Position numbers and translations under genes: made by a program | Shown here: positions 16,632 through 24,761 of the stretch, piece after piece | How the letters are laid out: every line of letters starts with the position of its first letter | How positions within the stretch are numbered: position 1 is the stretch's first letter | Notes under the pieces: generated by a model | The model's input: only the letters and a program-made list of their open reading frames with translations | The model's database searches: none | What the model was told of the DNA's origin: nothing | NCBI RefSeq assembly: GCF_003351045.1 | Contig: NZ_QQZY01000007.1 | Coordinates: 1 to 64,000 of the forward strand | DNA from: Gaiella occulta | Lineage (GTDB): Bacteria; Actinomycetota; Thermoleophilia; Gaiellales; Gaiellaceae | Direction: 5' to 3' | Length of the DNA: 64,000 bases

Positions 16632-17333
16632 ATGGACAGGGAGCAGACCGGCGCGATCGCCGTGGTCGTGGCGGACGTCTTCGAGCGAGGGAGCGTCGTC
16701 CCGGCTGCGCTCCTGCGTCTCGGGGCACGTGTGACGGTCGAGCCGCTCGCGGCAGGCGATTACCGCGTCCCCGGAGGCGTTCTGATCGAGCGGAAGACGG
16801 TCGCGGATCTGCACGGCTCGCTCGCTCGTGGGCGCCTGTGGGCGCAGGTGGGCCGGATTCGCGACGAGGCGGTCTTGCCGTTCCTGCTCGTCGAGGGAGA
16901 CGATCTCGACGCTGGTCCCAGGCATCCGAACGCGATCCGGGGCGCGTTGCTCGCGATCGCGGACCTCGGCGTTGCGATTCTTCGCACTCGCGACCCGGCC
17001 GACTCGGCGCTCTGGATTCACCGGCTGGCGCTACGCCAGGCCCGCAGGGGAACGCGGCCTGAGCTGTCCAGGGGGCGCGCCAAGATGGCTCCGCCCGGTA
17101 TCGCTGTCCTGGCGGCAGTGCCGGGGATCTCGGATCGAACCGCGCGTACGCTGCTCGAGCGGTTCGGCAGTGTCGGAGGCGTACTCGAGGCAGGCCCGGA
17201 GCGCTGGGCGGAGGTCGCGGGCATCGGCAGCGTGCGCGCTCACGCGCTGGCGTCGGCACTCCTCAACGGGGGAGAGGCCGGAGGAGAGCCTCTGTCTCCC
17301 GCCTGCGGCGCTACCGCGGCCGACGCCGGGTGA
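16632..17333 (+). CDS. ERCC4/XPF-type nuclease with helix-hairpin-helix tail
   Basis: 233 residues. The N-terminal half carries the XPF/Mus81 nuclease pattern: D15 followed by ER18-19, G42-D43-Y, E53-R54-K55 and D59, the metal site for cutting branched or flap DNA. The C-terminal half has tandem helix-hairpin-helix elements (VLAAVPGISDRTARTLLERFG and WAEVAGIGSVRAHALASAL), the DNA-binding part of this family. No helicase domain is attached, so it resembles the short archaeal form. The gene stands alone between an IS remnant and a decayed gene near a toxin-antitoxin pair. A role in repair or in a mobile/defence context is possible. Confidence 0.85.
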   Translation: MDREQTGAIAVVVADVFERGSVVPAALLRLGARVTVEPLAAGDYRVPGGVLIERKTVADLHGSLARGRLWAQVGRIRDEAVLPFLLVEGDDLDAGPRHPNAIRGALLAIADLGVAILRTRDPADSALWIHRLALRQARRGTRPELSRGRAKMAPPGIAVLAAVPGISDRTARTLLERFGSVGGVLEAGPERWAEVAGIGSVRAHALASALLNGGEAGGEPLSPACGATAADAG

Positions 17334-17423
17334 GGGGCGGCATGTGCGAGAGCGAGTCACGCCGGCCGCTGACTCGATCCGAGGCGTCGAATATCCGCCG
17401 TTGCGTGGTGATCTACTGCGCGA

Positions 17424-18180
17424 GTGAATTACGTCGAAACGGGAGATTTCAAGATCGCGCGGCCGGTCCAGGCTCTCAGCCGTGCGCTCGGGCGCCCCGT
17501 GCATTGGGCTGTGCGCGGGCACAACCGAGCACGTATCCCGGTCACCGTCATCACCGTCAAGATTGGTGGCGCTCAGCATCGTCTCGAGGTGATCTGGGTT
17601 GGCCCCAAGGCTGGCCTTCGGACATCGACGCGCTCGATGACGTACCCTCGCCGTGGCCGCGCAAGCTCGTGGTCGCTGCGCGACGTTTCTCTCCGGGCGC
17701 GCTCGAGCTCCGGGCCGAGTTCGACGAGAACTGGGTCGACGAGTCCGGGCGCGCTCGTATCGAAGGCCCACGCGGCTTGTTCGTGGTGCGAGAGCCTCTG
17801 GTCGAGCCGAGGCGGCCAAGAGAAGATGTCCAAGTGGTCGGCCTCGGCTGAGCAGATTGGGGAGCGACTCTTGACGCGTCCGAACGGCGCCGTCAATGAG
17901 CGTGAGCTCGCTGCTGAGACGGGTTGGTCGCAGGTCCTGACGCGTGGGCAGGAGGCAGCGACGCATCTGGGCACAACAGACTGTTGACATCCACGTCTCC
18001 TTCCACACCGACACCGACCACGACCTCGCGCCGCTCGAGCGGGCTCTCGAGGAAGCCCGCTTCGAGCCTGACCCGGTGGGCTGCTACGAGAGGGGAAGCT
18101 CGCCGGCGATGTTCAGGCGAGCCGCAGCGTCTTCCGCGAGATCGAGGCACGCTTCCTGGCGGCAACTCCGCCGTTCAGAG
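17424..18180 (+). pseudogene. multiply frameshifted gene beside the AbiEii toxin
   Basis: Natural-looking protein segments follow each other in changing frames. First comes FKIARPVQALSRALGRPVHW (17424 onward), then WPSDIDALDDVPSPWPRKL and FDENWVDESGRARIEGPRG (to about 17820). Next is EQIGERLLTRPNGAVNEREL, a winged-helix-like stretch (to about 17930). Then VDIHVSFHTDTDHDLAPLER (about 17990-18090), and after another shift LAGDVQASRSVFREIEARF. At least three frameshifts are needed to join them. The last fragments may be a second gene. No family was recognised with confidence. The final segment abuts the end of the AbiEii gene on the other strand. Confidence 0.5.
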
Positions 18181-19113
18181 GTCATTTCGCACCGCTTCGA
18201 TTCGTGAGAGGGCCTCGGCCAGAGTTGGGGCATCACCGTAGTAGAGGTGACGGCTTGCCGTGTATTCCGAATCGAGAATGACTCGCAGGTCATCGCCGGG
18301 TGCGAGCGCGGGGCTGTTGGCGAAGCGAAGGTCGGCCGGTGCTCGGTGATCGTCAGGGAAGTACTGGCGCGTGACGTCCTCGATCTCCGAGGCGAGAGCG
18401 CGGTAGCCGTCCGTGGCGATGAACTCTCGTACCTCGTCACGTTCGAGCAGGCGGTAGATGTCGTAGTAGTGACGCCCTTGTCGGTTGAGCGCGCCGGTTT
18501 CGCCTTCGAGATGTCGCGTGACGGCGGCGTGGATCGCGAAGAGCTTCTCGAGGAAAGTTCGGCGGTAGTCGAGTAGTTCGAGCTCGAAGGGTTGGAGATC
18601 GTCGTCGTCGACGCCGGCGCCGCGTAGGTGTTCGGCGAGAAGCGAGTCGATCGTGCGCGTCTGGGTGGGGTGGTCGCCGCCACGGATTCCCATCTCCAAG
18701 ACGATCGTGGCGTCGAGCCCTGCGAGCGCCGGCGCTTGCGGCGCGTATGAGTAGACAGCGGCTCGGCTGATGCCACGTTCGGAGCGGCCTGCCCGGGCGA
18801 GGCGGCGAAGGCCGGGAGCATCGGCGACGGCGGCGTCGATCGATTTCATGTAGCGGTCGCGTCCGCCCCGGGTTGGGAGCGTGTCGGTGCGGATCAGCAG
18901 GTCGATGTCTTCGGAGAAGCGGTCGATCAGGTTCCAGCCTTTGGAGAGGCTCGTGCCGCCCTTGAACACGATTCCTTCGCGGAACCGCGCGGAGATCACG
19001 CGCAGGACGGTGGTGACCCAGTAATCCTTCTCGATGATGGCGGCGCCGGCGCCGGTGCGCTCACCGATGGTGACCAGGTAGTCGAGGAACTCGGGCTGCT
19101 CGTGGAGGCTCAC
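18175..19113 (-). CDS. AbiEii/AbiGii-family nucleotidyltransferase toxin
   Basis: 312 residues of the nucleotidyltransferase-like toxin family of type IV (AbiE) systems. The motif order is right: EKDYWVTTVLR (residues 28-38), the active-site loop KGGTSLSKGW (51-60), then SEDIDLLI (68-75) with the Asp pair, LEKLFAI with its Lys, and HYYDIYRLL. The family transfers nucleotides to tRNA or other acceptors to arrest growth during phage infection. It overlaps the upstream antitoxin gene by 4 bases, the classic arrangement. No truncation is visible. Immediately past its stop lie the decayed fragments of another gene on the opposite strand. Confidence 0.92.
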   Translation of the reverse strand: MSLHEQPEFLDYLVTIGERTGAGAAIIEKDYWVTTVLRVISARFREGIVFKGGTSLSKGWNLIDRFSEDIDLLIRTDTLPTRGGRDRYMKSIDAAVADAPGLRRLARAGRSERGISRAAVYSYAPQAPALAGLDATIVLEMGIRGGDHPTQTRTIDSLLAEHLRGAGVDDDDLQPFELELLDYRRTFLEKLFAIHAAVTRHLEGETGALNRQGRHYYDIYRLLERDEVREFIATDGYRALASEIEDVTRQYFPDDHRAPADLRFANSPALAPGDDLRVILDSEYTASRHLYYGDAPTLAEALSRIEAVRNDL

Positions 19114-19805
19114 CGTGCGCCCCAGTGCCTGGCGGTTGGGAGCGCGGCGAGGGGGCCGAAGCGGTAGCGGCTCGTGGGGTTGAGCGTTGAACGGAGTCGT
19201 TTCAGCTCAGGCCCGGCAGCGCCGAGGTGTTCGGCGAGCGCGCCGACCATTGCGCGGACACGCGGCGGCTCCGCCACGGCGGCGTGCAGCACGCGACGCA
19301 TGCTTTCCGGGCGCCGCAGCACGTTGGCGAGTCGCTCGACTGTCTCCTCGGGCGAGAGCTCGCTGAGCGAGACGATGCTGCGGAGAACCTCGAGCAAGGC
19401 AGCCTCGGCCGGCTCTAGCCCTGCGCGGCGGGTGCCGAAACGAGGCTTCGTCACGACACCAGTTGCTCCGGTTGTGCGTCGTCCCTCAACTGCGAGCTCG
19501 GCTCGTGCGGGGACCTGGGTTGTCAGCCCGAGCGCGCTTGCAGCGCTCAACCCAGCCAGGTGCGTCGGTACACCATTGGCGGCGCGACCGATCTCGATCG
19601 GATCAATCGGCACCTCGCCCAACACCGTGTCCTTCGGCGCGTAGTACACGCCCTTGCGCGCTCGTCGGATCTTTCCCGACCTCGTCAATCGCGAGAGGGC
19701 GGGGGCGACCGCGGACGCGGGCAGGTCGGCGAAGTCCGCGAACGTGAACACGCGTCCGGGGCGGCGCGCGATGCGCTTCTCTACTCTCTCGGCAACGCTA
19801 GGCAC
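19110..19805 (-). CDS. AbiEi-type antitoxin (DUF6088-like winged-helix protein)
   Basis: 231 residues. The N-terminal winged helix (VFTFADFADLPASAVAPALS, then LTRSGKIRRARKGVYYAP) is typical of AbiEi/DUF6088 antitoxins, which bind their own promoter and counter the AbiEii toxin. A larger helical C-terminal domain follows. The start is a GTG at 19805 without a ribosome site. A promoter placed so that transcription begins at the GTG suggests leaderless translation. Repeated TTTGTAGCAAA sites upstream are candidate operators. Forms an operon with the toxin. Confidence 0.88.
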   Translation of the reverse strand: MPSVAERVEKRIARRPGRVFTFADFADLPASAVAPALSRLTRSGKIRRARKGVYYAPKDTVLGEVPIDPIEIGRAANGVPTHLAGLSAASALGLTTQVPARAELAVEGRRTTGATGVVTKPRFGTRRAGLEPAEAALLEVLRSIVSLSELSPEETVERLANVLRRPESMRRVLHAAVAEPPRVRAMVGALAEHLGAAGPELKRLRSTLNPTSRYRFGPLAALPTARHWGAR

Positions 19806-19811
19806 ACCACC

Positions 19812-19856
19812 ATCGTAGCGACACGAAGAATTTGTAGCAAAGTTTTTTGTAGCAAA
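19812..19856 (-). promoter_or_regulatory. antitoxin promoter with direct-repeat operators
   Basis: Leftward TTGCTA (19840-19835), 17-base spacer and TACGAT (19817-19812) put the start site at the GTG at 19805. TTTGTAGCAAA occurs twice, at 19831-19841 and 19846-19856, spaced 15 bp, with a weaker GTAGCGA nearer the gene. The repeats overlap and lie upstream of the -35, as expected for autorepression by the antitoxin. This is the most AT-rich patch in the window. Confidence 0.6.
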
Positions 19857-20307
19857 AACATTGCAGAGCGGAATCGCGCGTTCCCTGCAGCGAGAAGCAC
19901 TCCGTCGGCGCTACACAACAAGTCGAAGGCGCACAATAGTATCATTGAGCACAAGTGGAGCGACTGCGAGGGCTCTCGTTACCGCAGGATCGACATGACC
20001 CGCGTCAGAGGTACGGGCGGGGTGCGAAGCTGTCCGGCTAGCCTCATGCCGAGGGAATCCGAACGGTCGCGCTCAAACGGCCAGCGACGCACGGCGGAGC
20101 TGGAGCCGCCTTTGCGACGCCGACGGCGAGCGTCTCGCGCGTCGCCTGGGCGCCGATGGCTGCGCGCTCGGTCGTGGTACGGACGGGCCGCGAGGGCGCC
20201 CGCTGGTACGCTGGCGCTGCAGGCGTTCAGGTCGACGCCGCCCGGGGTCGTGACCGCCTCGGGCCGCGCGGACTGCCGCGCCAGACCCACGGGAGAGGTG
20301 GTGTGAC
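19857..20307. other. intergenic stretch between AbiE and cydA
   Basis: About 450 bases with no convincing gene. All open frames are low-complexity, Arg-rich shadows. ATAGTATCAT near 19937 could be a -10 region, but no gene was found to attach it to. No RNA gene was recognised. Confidence 0.5.
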
Positions 20308-20382
20308 GTGACGACCTTCGACGTCGAGATCGGCCGGACCGTGACCGATCGGGATCTCGCAGCGCTGCGCTGGGAGCCGTAG
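20308..20382 (+). CDS. possible 24-residue leader peptide upstream of cydA
   Basis: GTG at 20308, with GGAGAGG about 10 bases upstream, opens a 24-codon frame reading TFDVEIGRTVTDRDLAALRW near its middle and ending at TAG 20380-20382. The stop lies 8 bases before the cydA ATG, so translation could be coupled. Composition looks protein-like, but conservation cannot be judged here. Confidence 0.3.
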   Translation: MTTFDVEIGRTVTDRDLAALRWEP

Positions 20383-20390
20383 GGGGTCGT

Positions 20391-21818
20391 ATGCCCGGCA
20401 CGCTCGCGACCCAGGCCGCCGCCGCGGCGGCGGGCGTCGTCGGCGCCTTCGGCGGGCCCGTCGACCAGGAGTACCTGTTCCAGGCGCGCCAGATGCAGGC
20501 GCTCTCGCTCGGCTTCCACATCATCCTCGTCTGCTTCGGCGTCGCCTTCCCGGCCTTCGTGCTCTTCGTCGAGGGCCTCTACCTGCGCACCGGCGACCCC
20601 GTCTACAGGACGCTCGCGAAGCGCTGGTCGAAGGTGATGCTCGTCCTCTTCGCCGTCGGCGTGGTGTCGGGCACGATCCTCTCCTTCGAGCTCGGGCTGC
20701 TCTGGCCGCGGTTCATGGCCGAGTTCGGCGCCGTCTTCGGGCTCGCCTTCACGCTCGAGGGCTTCTCCTTCTTCCTCGAGGCGATCTTCATCGCCATCTA
20801 CGTCTACGCGTGGGACCGCCTCCCCCGCGGCGCCCACCTCGCGAGCGGGATACCCATCGTCGTCGCCGGCATCCTCGGCGCCCTCTTCGTCCTCTCCGTC
20901 AACGGCTGGATGAACAACCCGACGGGATTCGACCTCGTCGACGGCCGGGTGACGAACGTCGACCCCATCGCGGCGCTCTTCAACGACAACCTGTGGACGA
21001 CGTTCGTGCACATGCTGCTCGCCGCGTACCTCGTCGCCGGCTTCGTCACCGCCGGCGTCTACGCCGTCGCCTGGCTGCGGGGGAAGCGCGACCGCTACCA
21101 CCGGATCGCCCTCGTCGTCCCGCTGACGGCCGCCGCTCTCGCGGCACCCGCCCAGCTCGTCGTCGGCGACTGGGCGGCACGGCAGGTGGCGACGGCGCAG
21201 CCGGTGAAGCTCGCCGCCATCGAGGGGCTCGGGCAGACGACCGACGGCGCGCCGCTCACCCTGCTCGGCTGGTACCGCGACGGGGAGGTGGAGTACGGGA
21301 TCCGGCTGCCGCGGCTGCTCTCGCTGCTCACGTCCCGCGACCCGTCGGCGCGCGTCGCCGGCCTGGACACCGTCCCGCCCGCCGACCGGCCGCCCGTGAA
21401 CACGGTCCGGTTCGCCTTCCAGACGATGGTCGGGATCGGCTTTGCGCTCACCGGGCTTTCCCTCGTCTACCTCGGCGTCCTCTGGCGCCGGCGGAGGCTT
21501 CCGCGCTCGGTCTGGTTCTATCGGGCCGTCGCGGCGGCCGGGCCGCTCGCCGTCGTCGCCCTCATCAGCGGCTGGATCACGACCGAGGTCGGCCGGCAGC
21601 CCTGGATCGTGTACGAGGTGATGCGCACCTCGGAGGCGGTGACCGGCGCCGGTGGCATCCCGATCGGGTACGGCACGCTCGCGGCCGTCTACGCCGTGCT
21701 CGCCGTCGCCGCCGTCCTCGTCCTGCGGCGGATGGCGCGCCGGCCGATCGAGCTCGACGGCGAGCCCGCCCTCCCGCCGGGCGAGGGGCCGCCTCGGCTC
21801 TCGGGGAGGGGCCGGTGA
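20391..21818 (+). CDS. cydA: cytochrome bd oxidase subunit I
   Basis: 475 residues with about nine membrane helices. The haem b595 ligand His is in LGFHIIL (H43), and the conserved Glu pair of helix III is in LEGFSFFLEAIF (E123 and E130). NGWMNNPTG and a short quinol loop (GWYRDGEVEYGIRL) follow. The C-terminal WITTEVGRQPW is a family hallmark. This is the short-loop form found in Gram-positive bacteria. It reduces oxygen to water with quinol electrons at low oxygen or under stress. AGGGGG precedes the ATG by 4 bases. It overlaps cydB by 4 bases. Confidence 0.96.
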   Translation: MPGTLATQAAAAAAGVVGAFGGPVDQEYLFQARQMQALSLGFHIILVCFGVAFPAFVLFVEGLYLRTGDPVYRTLAKRWSKVMLVLFAVGVVSGTILSFELGLLWPRFMAEFGAVFGLAFTLEGFSFFLEAIFIAIYVYAWDRLPRGAHLASGIPIVVAGILGALFVLSVNGWMNNPTGFDLVDGRVTNVDPIAALFNDNLWTTFVHMLLAAYLVAGFVTAGVYAVAWLRGKRDRYHRIALVVPLTAAALAAPAQLVVGDWAARQVATAQPVKLAAIEGLGQTTDGAPLTLLGWYRDGEVEYGIRLPRLLSLLTSRDPSARVAGLDTVPPADRPPVNTVRFAFQTMVGIGFALTGLSLVYLGVLWRRRRLPRSVWFYRAVAAAGPLAVVALISGWITTEVGRQPWIVYEVMRTSEAVTGAGGIPIGYGTLAAVYAVLAVAAVLVLRRMARRPIELDGEPALPPGEGPPRLSGRGR

Positions 21819-23134
21819 TCCTCGCGGACGCCGTGCTGGCGCTGCTGCTCGTCGGGCTCAGCGCCTACGTCGTGCTCGGCGGGGCCGACTTCGGCGGCGG
21901 CATCTGGGACCTGTTCGCCGGCCGCGGCGCCGCCGGCGAGCGTCGGCGGGCGCTCGCCGAGCGCTCCATCGGGCCCGTCTGGGAGGCGAATCACGTCTGG
22001 CTCATCTTCGTCCTCGTCCTCCTCTGGACGGGCTTCCCCGCCGCCTTCGGCGCGATCATGTCGACCCTCGCCGTTCCCCTCTTCCTCGCCGCCCTCGGGA
22101 TCGTCCTGCGCGGCAGCGCCTTCGCCTTCCGCCACGAGGTGGCGGCAGGCCGGCCGCGGCTCGCCCTCGGCGCGGTGTTCGCGACCGCGTCCGTGCTCAC
22201 GCCCTTCTTCCTCGGCGCTGCGATCGGCGGCATCGCCTCAGGGCGGGTGCCCGCCGGGAACGCCGCCGGCGATTCCCTGACGAGCTGGGCCAACCCGACC
22301 TCGCTGCTCATCGGCCTGCTCGGGGTGGCCGCCGGCGCCTACCTCGCCGCCGTGTACCTCGCCGCCGACGCGAGCCGGGCCGGGGAGGCCGACCTCGTCG
22401 AGTCCTTCCGGCGCCGGGCCCTCGCAAGCGGCGTCGCCGCCGGGGCACTCGCCCTCGGCGGCCTCCTCGTCGTGCGCCGGGACAGCCCCGCCCTCTGGGA
22501 GGATCTGTCGGGCGCGGGCCTGCCGCTCGTCGCTCTCTCGGCGGTGGCCGGGTGCGCCACTCTCGGCCTCGTCGCCCGGCGGCGCTTCCGCCTCGCGCGT
22601 GCCGCCGCGGCGCTTGCCGTCGCCGCCATCGTCTGGGGCTGGGCCGTCGCCCAGTACCCGGACGTCCTGCCCGGCGCGCTCACCATCAGCGAGGCCTCGG
22701 CCGGCCGTCCCACACTCGTCGCCGTCCTCGTCGCGGCGGCTCTCGGCGCGCCCGTCCTCGCCGCCTCGCTCGGCCTCCTCTTCCGCCTCGTGCTGAGCGG
22801 GCACCTCGACGAGCCCCTGGGTCAGGCAGAGCATCCCGGGCGGGCGGAGACTCGTGCCGAGCGGGCGCCCCGAGCTGCCCCTGTGTCCGGCACAGCGTCC
22901 CGGAGGGGCGAAGACGCGAGCCGGCGGCCGCGCCTCTTCCCGGCGGGGCTCGCTTCGTTCCTCCTCGGTGCCGCGCTGATGGTCTTCGTCGACCACCCGG
23001 CCGCGCTCGCGGCCGGCGTCCTCCTCGTCCTCGCCTTCGTCCCGATCGGCCTGTGGGCGATCGCGACGCCCGCCCGCCTCGCGGGCGACCCGCAGGACGA
23101 CCTGCCCGTACCACGGGCCCGGCCACACGGGTGA
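21815..23134 (+). CDS. cydB: cytochrome bd oxidase subunit II
   Basis: 439 residues from a GTG overlapping the cydA stop (GTGA). The longer upstream frame is a shadow of cydA. The N-terminus LSAYVVLGGADFGGGIWDLF and the following WEANHVWLIFVLVLLWTGFP are diagnostic of CydB. The protein is longer than the usual 340-380 residues. A hydrophilic insert of about 45 residues lies between the last two or three helices, encoded by two degenerate copies of a GC-rich repeat at about 22814-22925. The core helices look intact, so function is probably kept. cydC/cydD are not in the window. Confidence 0.95.
   Translation: MILADAVLALLLVGLSAYVVLGGADFGGGIWDLFAGRGAAGERRRALAERSIGPVWEANHVWLIFVLVLLWTGFPAAFGAIMSTLAVPLFLAALGIVLRGSAFAFRHEVAAGRPRLALGAVFATASVLTPFFLGAAIGGIASGRVPAGNAAGDSLTSWANPTSLLIGLLGVAAGAYLAAVYLAADASRAGEADLVESFRRRALASGVAAGALALGGLLVVRRDSPALWEDLSGAGLPLVALSAVAGCATLGLVARRRFRLARAAAALAVAAIVWGWAVAQYPDVLPGALTISEASAGRPTLVAVLVAAALGAPVLAASLGLLFRLVLSGHLDEPLGQAEHPGRAETRAERAPRAAPVSGTASRRGEDASRRPRLFPAGLASFLLGAALMVFVDHPAALAAGVLLVLAFVPIGLWAIATPARLAGDPQDDLPVPRARPHG
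22814..22925 (+). repeat. two degenerate repeat units inside cydB
   Basis: Copy one begins CCCCTGGGTCAGGCAGAGC and copy two CCCCTGTGTCCGGCACAGC. The similarity continues through TCCCGG..GGGCG.AGAC.CG over about 50 bases per copy. The second copy contains the near-palindrome CTGTGTCCGGCACAG. They keep the reading frame and encode the hydrophilic CydB insert. They look like a dispersed palindromic repeat that has settled in a coding region. Confidence 0.55.
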
Positions 23135-23135
23135 C

Positions 23136-23400
23136 GTGCATGCGGCGCAGGCGACTGCGGGGTGGCGGGCGAAGCTCTCGAGGACGGGGACTGCTTCCGG
23201 CGTCTCGCCGGAGATGCGGGTCCTGGACGTGGGCGCCGGGCCGGGTGCACGTACGGCCGGACTGGCGCGGCGCGTCGGCGCCGGCCGTGTCGCGGCCGCC
23301 GACCCGTCGGAGCCGTTCGTCGGGGAGTGCCGCGCGCGCATCCCCGGGGTCGACGTCCGTCTCGCCGCCGTGGAGGAGCCCGCGCGCTTGTGGGCGCGCC
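23136..23400 (+). pseudogene. SAM-dependent methyltransferase, N-terminal remnant
   Basis: The frame from GTG 23136 shows class I methyltransferase motif I in MRVLDVGAGPGARTAGLARR and the acidic residue after strand 2 in AAADPSEPFV. RIPGVDVRLAAVEEP follows. After about 85 residues the sequence stops resembling the family and runs into low-complexity Arg/Pro codons. The rest of the domain is absent. It lies just after cydB and converges on the sigma-factor gene. A decayed gene, not a functional enzyme. Confidence 0.6.
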
Positions 23401-23546
23401 GTTCGCCGCAGATCCGGAACCTGAGCTGCGCAAGTTCGGAATGGTTCCCACCCGACCCTGAGCTGCGCCGTCGCGTAGAGCCGCCCGGCCGTCGGCCGCG
23501 ATGGCCTCCTGTCGGTGTCGTTCCAACCCCAGCTCCACCGGCCGCG

Positions 23547-24761
23547 TCAGCCTGCTTCCGGCGTCTCCGTCTCGGGGGTCTCCCTCTCGGAGGCCTCGGG
23601 GTGCTCCCGCGGCCGCGCCGCAGGCTGCACCGCCGGCTTCGCGGCGGGCTGCGCCGGTAGCGCGGAGGCGTCTCCCTGGTCGCCGGGCGCCGTCGTTGGC
23701 GCCCGATCGGAGGCTGCGTGCGAGGGATCGGTCTGCGTGACCGCTGCCTTGGCGGTTTCGTCGCCGGGTGGTGCGACGGCCCCGTCTCGCGGCGAGTCCG
23801 CCCGGCGGCCGGCAAGTGGAGACGATGCTGCGGCCGCTCGCACCTCGGTTGCCCCCTGCTTGCGGGCGCTTGTCGTGCGCGCCGATCCCCCGGATGGTCC
23901 CTGCCTGGGAGCCTGCCGTGCCTTGTGGCTGTCATGTGCGAGCTGCCGCACCGCGAGCGGCGGCGCCGCTACGACGGCGGTCGTCGCGGCAATCGCTCCC
24001 ACCTTGGCCGCCGGACTCCAGTGCACGGCGCGCGCGAACTGCCGGAGAAGCCAGTCGACCGGGAGGAACGGCAACAGGACAGGCGCGACGCGCCGCCTCG
24101 GAACGACCTCGCGGCACGCGGCGCAGGCACGGAGATGGCGCTGCAGCGCGCGCTGCTCCCGCCATTCGAGCGGCCCGGCACTCAGACGGCGAACGGCGTC
24201 GCAGTCGAGCCTTCCGCCGAAGACGAGCGTCTCGGCGAGGCCGTTGCGCGCCGCGAAGAGGGTCTGCTCGACCTGCTCCGCCGTGAGCGAGAGCGTGGCC
24301 GCGATCTCGGCGACGCGCAAGCCGTGCAGCTCGCGCAGGAGGTAGACGCGCCGCTGCCGCTCGGAGAGCTGCTCGAGCGCCGCCACGAGCGCCCCGCCCG
24401 GCAGCGACGGCGATCCTGCCTCGGGGGCCGCCGTCTCGACCGGGCGCGGCTCGGCGGCCGGGAACACCCGGCGCTCGAGCGAGTCGAGCGCCGCGTTGTG
24501 GGCGATGCGGTAGAGCCAGGGCCGGACGCGCTCGGGCTGCGTGCCCGACCGCAGCGCCTGGTACGCGTTGAGCAGGGCGACCTGCGCGACGTCGTCGCCT
24601 GCGGCGCCGTCCCCCAGCAGGTGGGCGCCGTACGCGGCGAGACGGTGCGCGTAACGCCGGTACAGCTCGTCGAAAGCCGCCGCCTCGCCCAGCGCGAGGC
24701 GGCGGCTCAGGTGCTCGTCGGACTGGCGGGCGAACGGTCTGGCTCTAGTCGTCTGAGCCAC
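23547..24761 (-). CDS. ECF sigma factor with fused zinc-finger and membrane tail
   Basis: 404 residues from a GTG at 24761 that overlaps the upstream gene by 17 bases. Longer in-frame starts run Arg-rich over that gene. Sigma region 2 is clear (FDELYRRYAHRLAAYGAHLL, then VRPWLYRIAHNAALDSLERR). Region 4 is LSERQRRVYLLRELHGLRVA and the following helix-turn-helix. Next comes a Cys-containing zf-HC2-like segment (LQRHLRACAACREVV), a single hydrophobic helix (VGAIAATTAVVAA), and a long Ala/Pro/Thr-rich, probably disordered tail outside the membrane. Anti-sigma-like elements are thus fused in cis. It presumably responds to an envelope signal. Operonic with the secreted protein upstream. Confidence 0.88.
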   Translation of the reverse strand: MAQTTRARPFARQSDEHLSRRLALGEAAAFDELYRRYAHRLAAYGAHLLGDGAAGDDVAQVALLNAYQALRSGTQPERVRPWLYRIAHNAALDSLERRVFPAAEPRPVETAAPEAGSPSLPGGALVAALEQLSERQRRVYLLRELHGLRVAEIAATLSLTAEQVEQTLFAARNGLAETLVFGGRLDCDAVRRLSAGPLEWREQRALQRHLRACAACREVVPRRRVAPVLLPFLPVDWLLRQFARAVHWSPAAKVGAIAATTAVVAAPPLAVRQLAHDSHKARQAPRQGPSGGSARTTSARKQGATEVRAAAASSPLAGRRADSPRDGAVAPPGDETAKAAVTQTDPSHAASDRAPTTAPGDQGDASALPAQPAAKPAVQPAARPREHPEASERETPETETPEAG

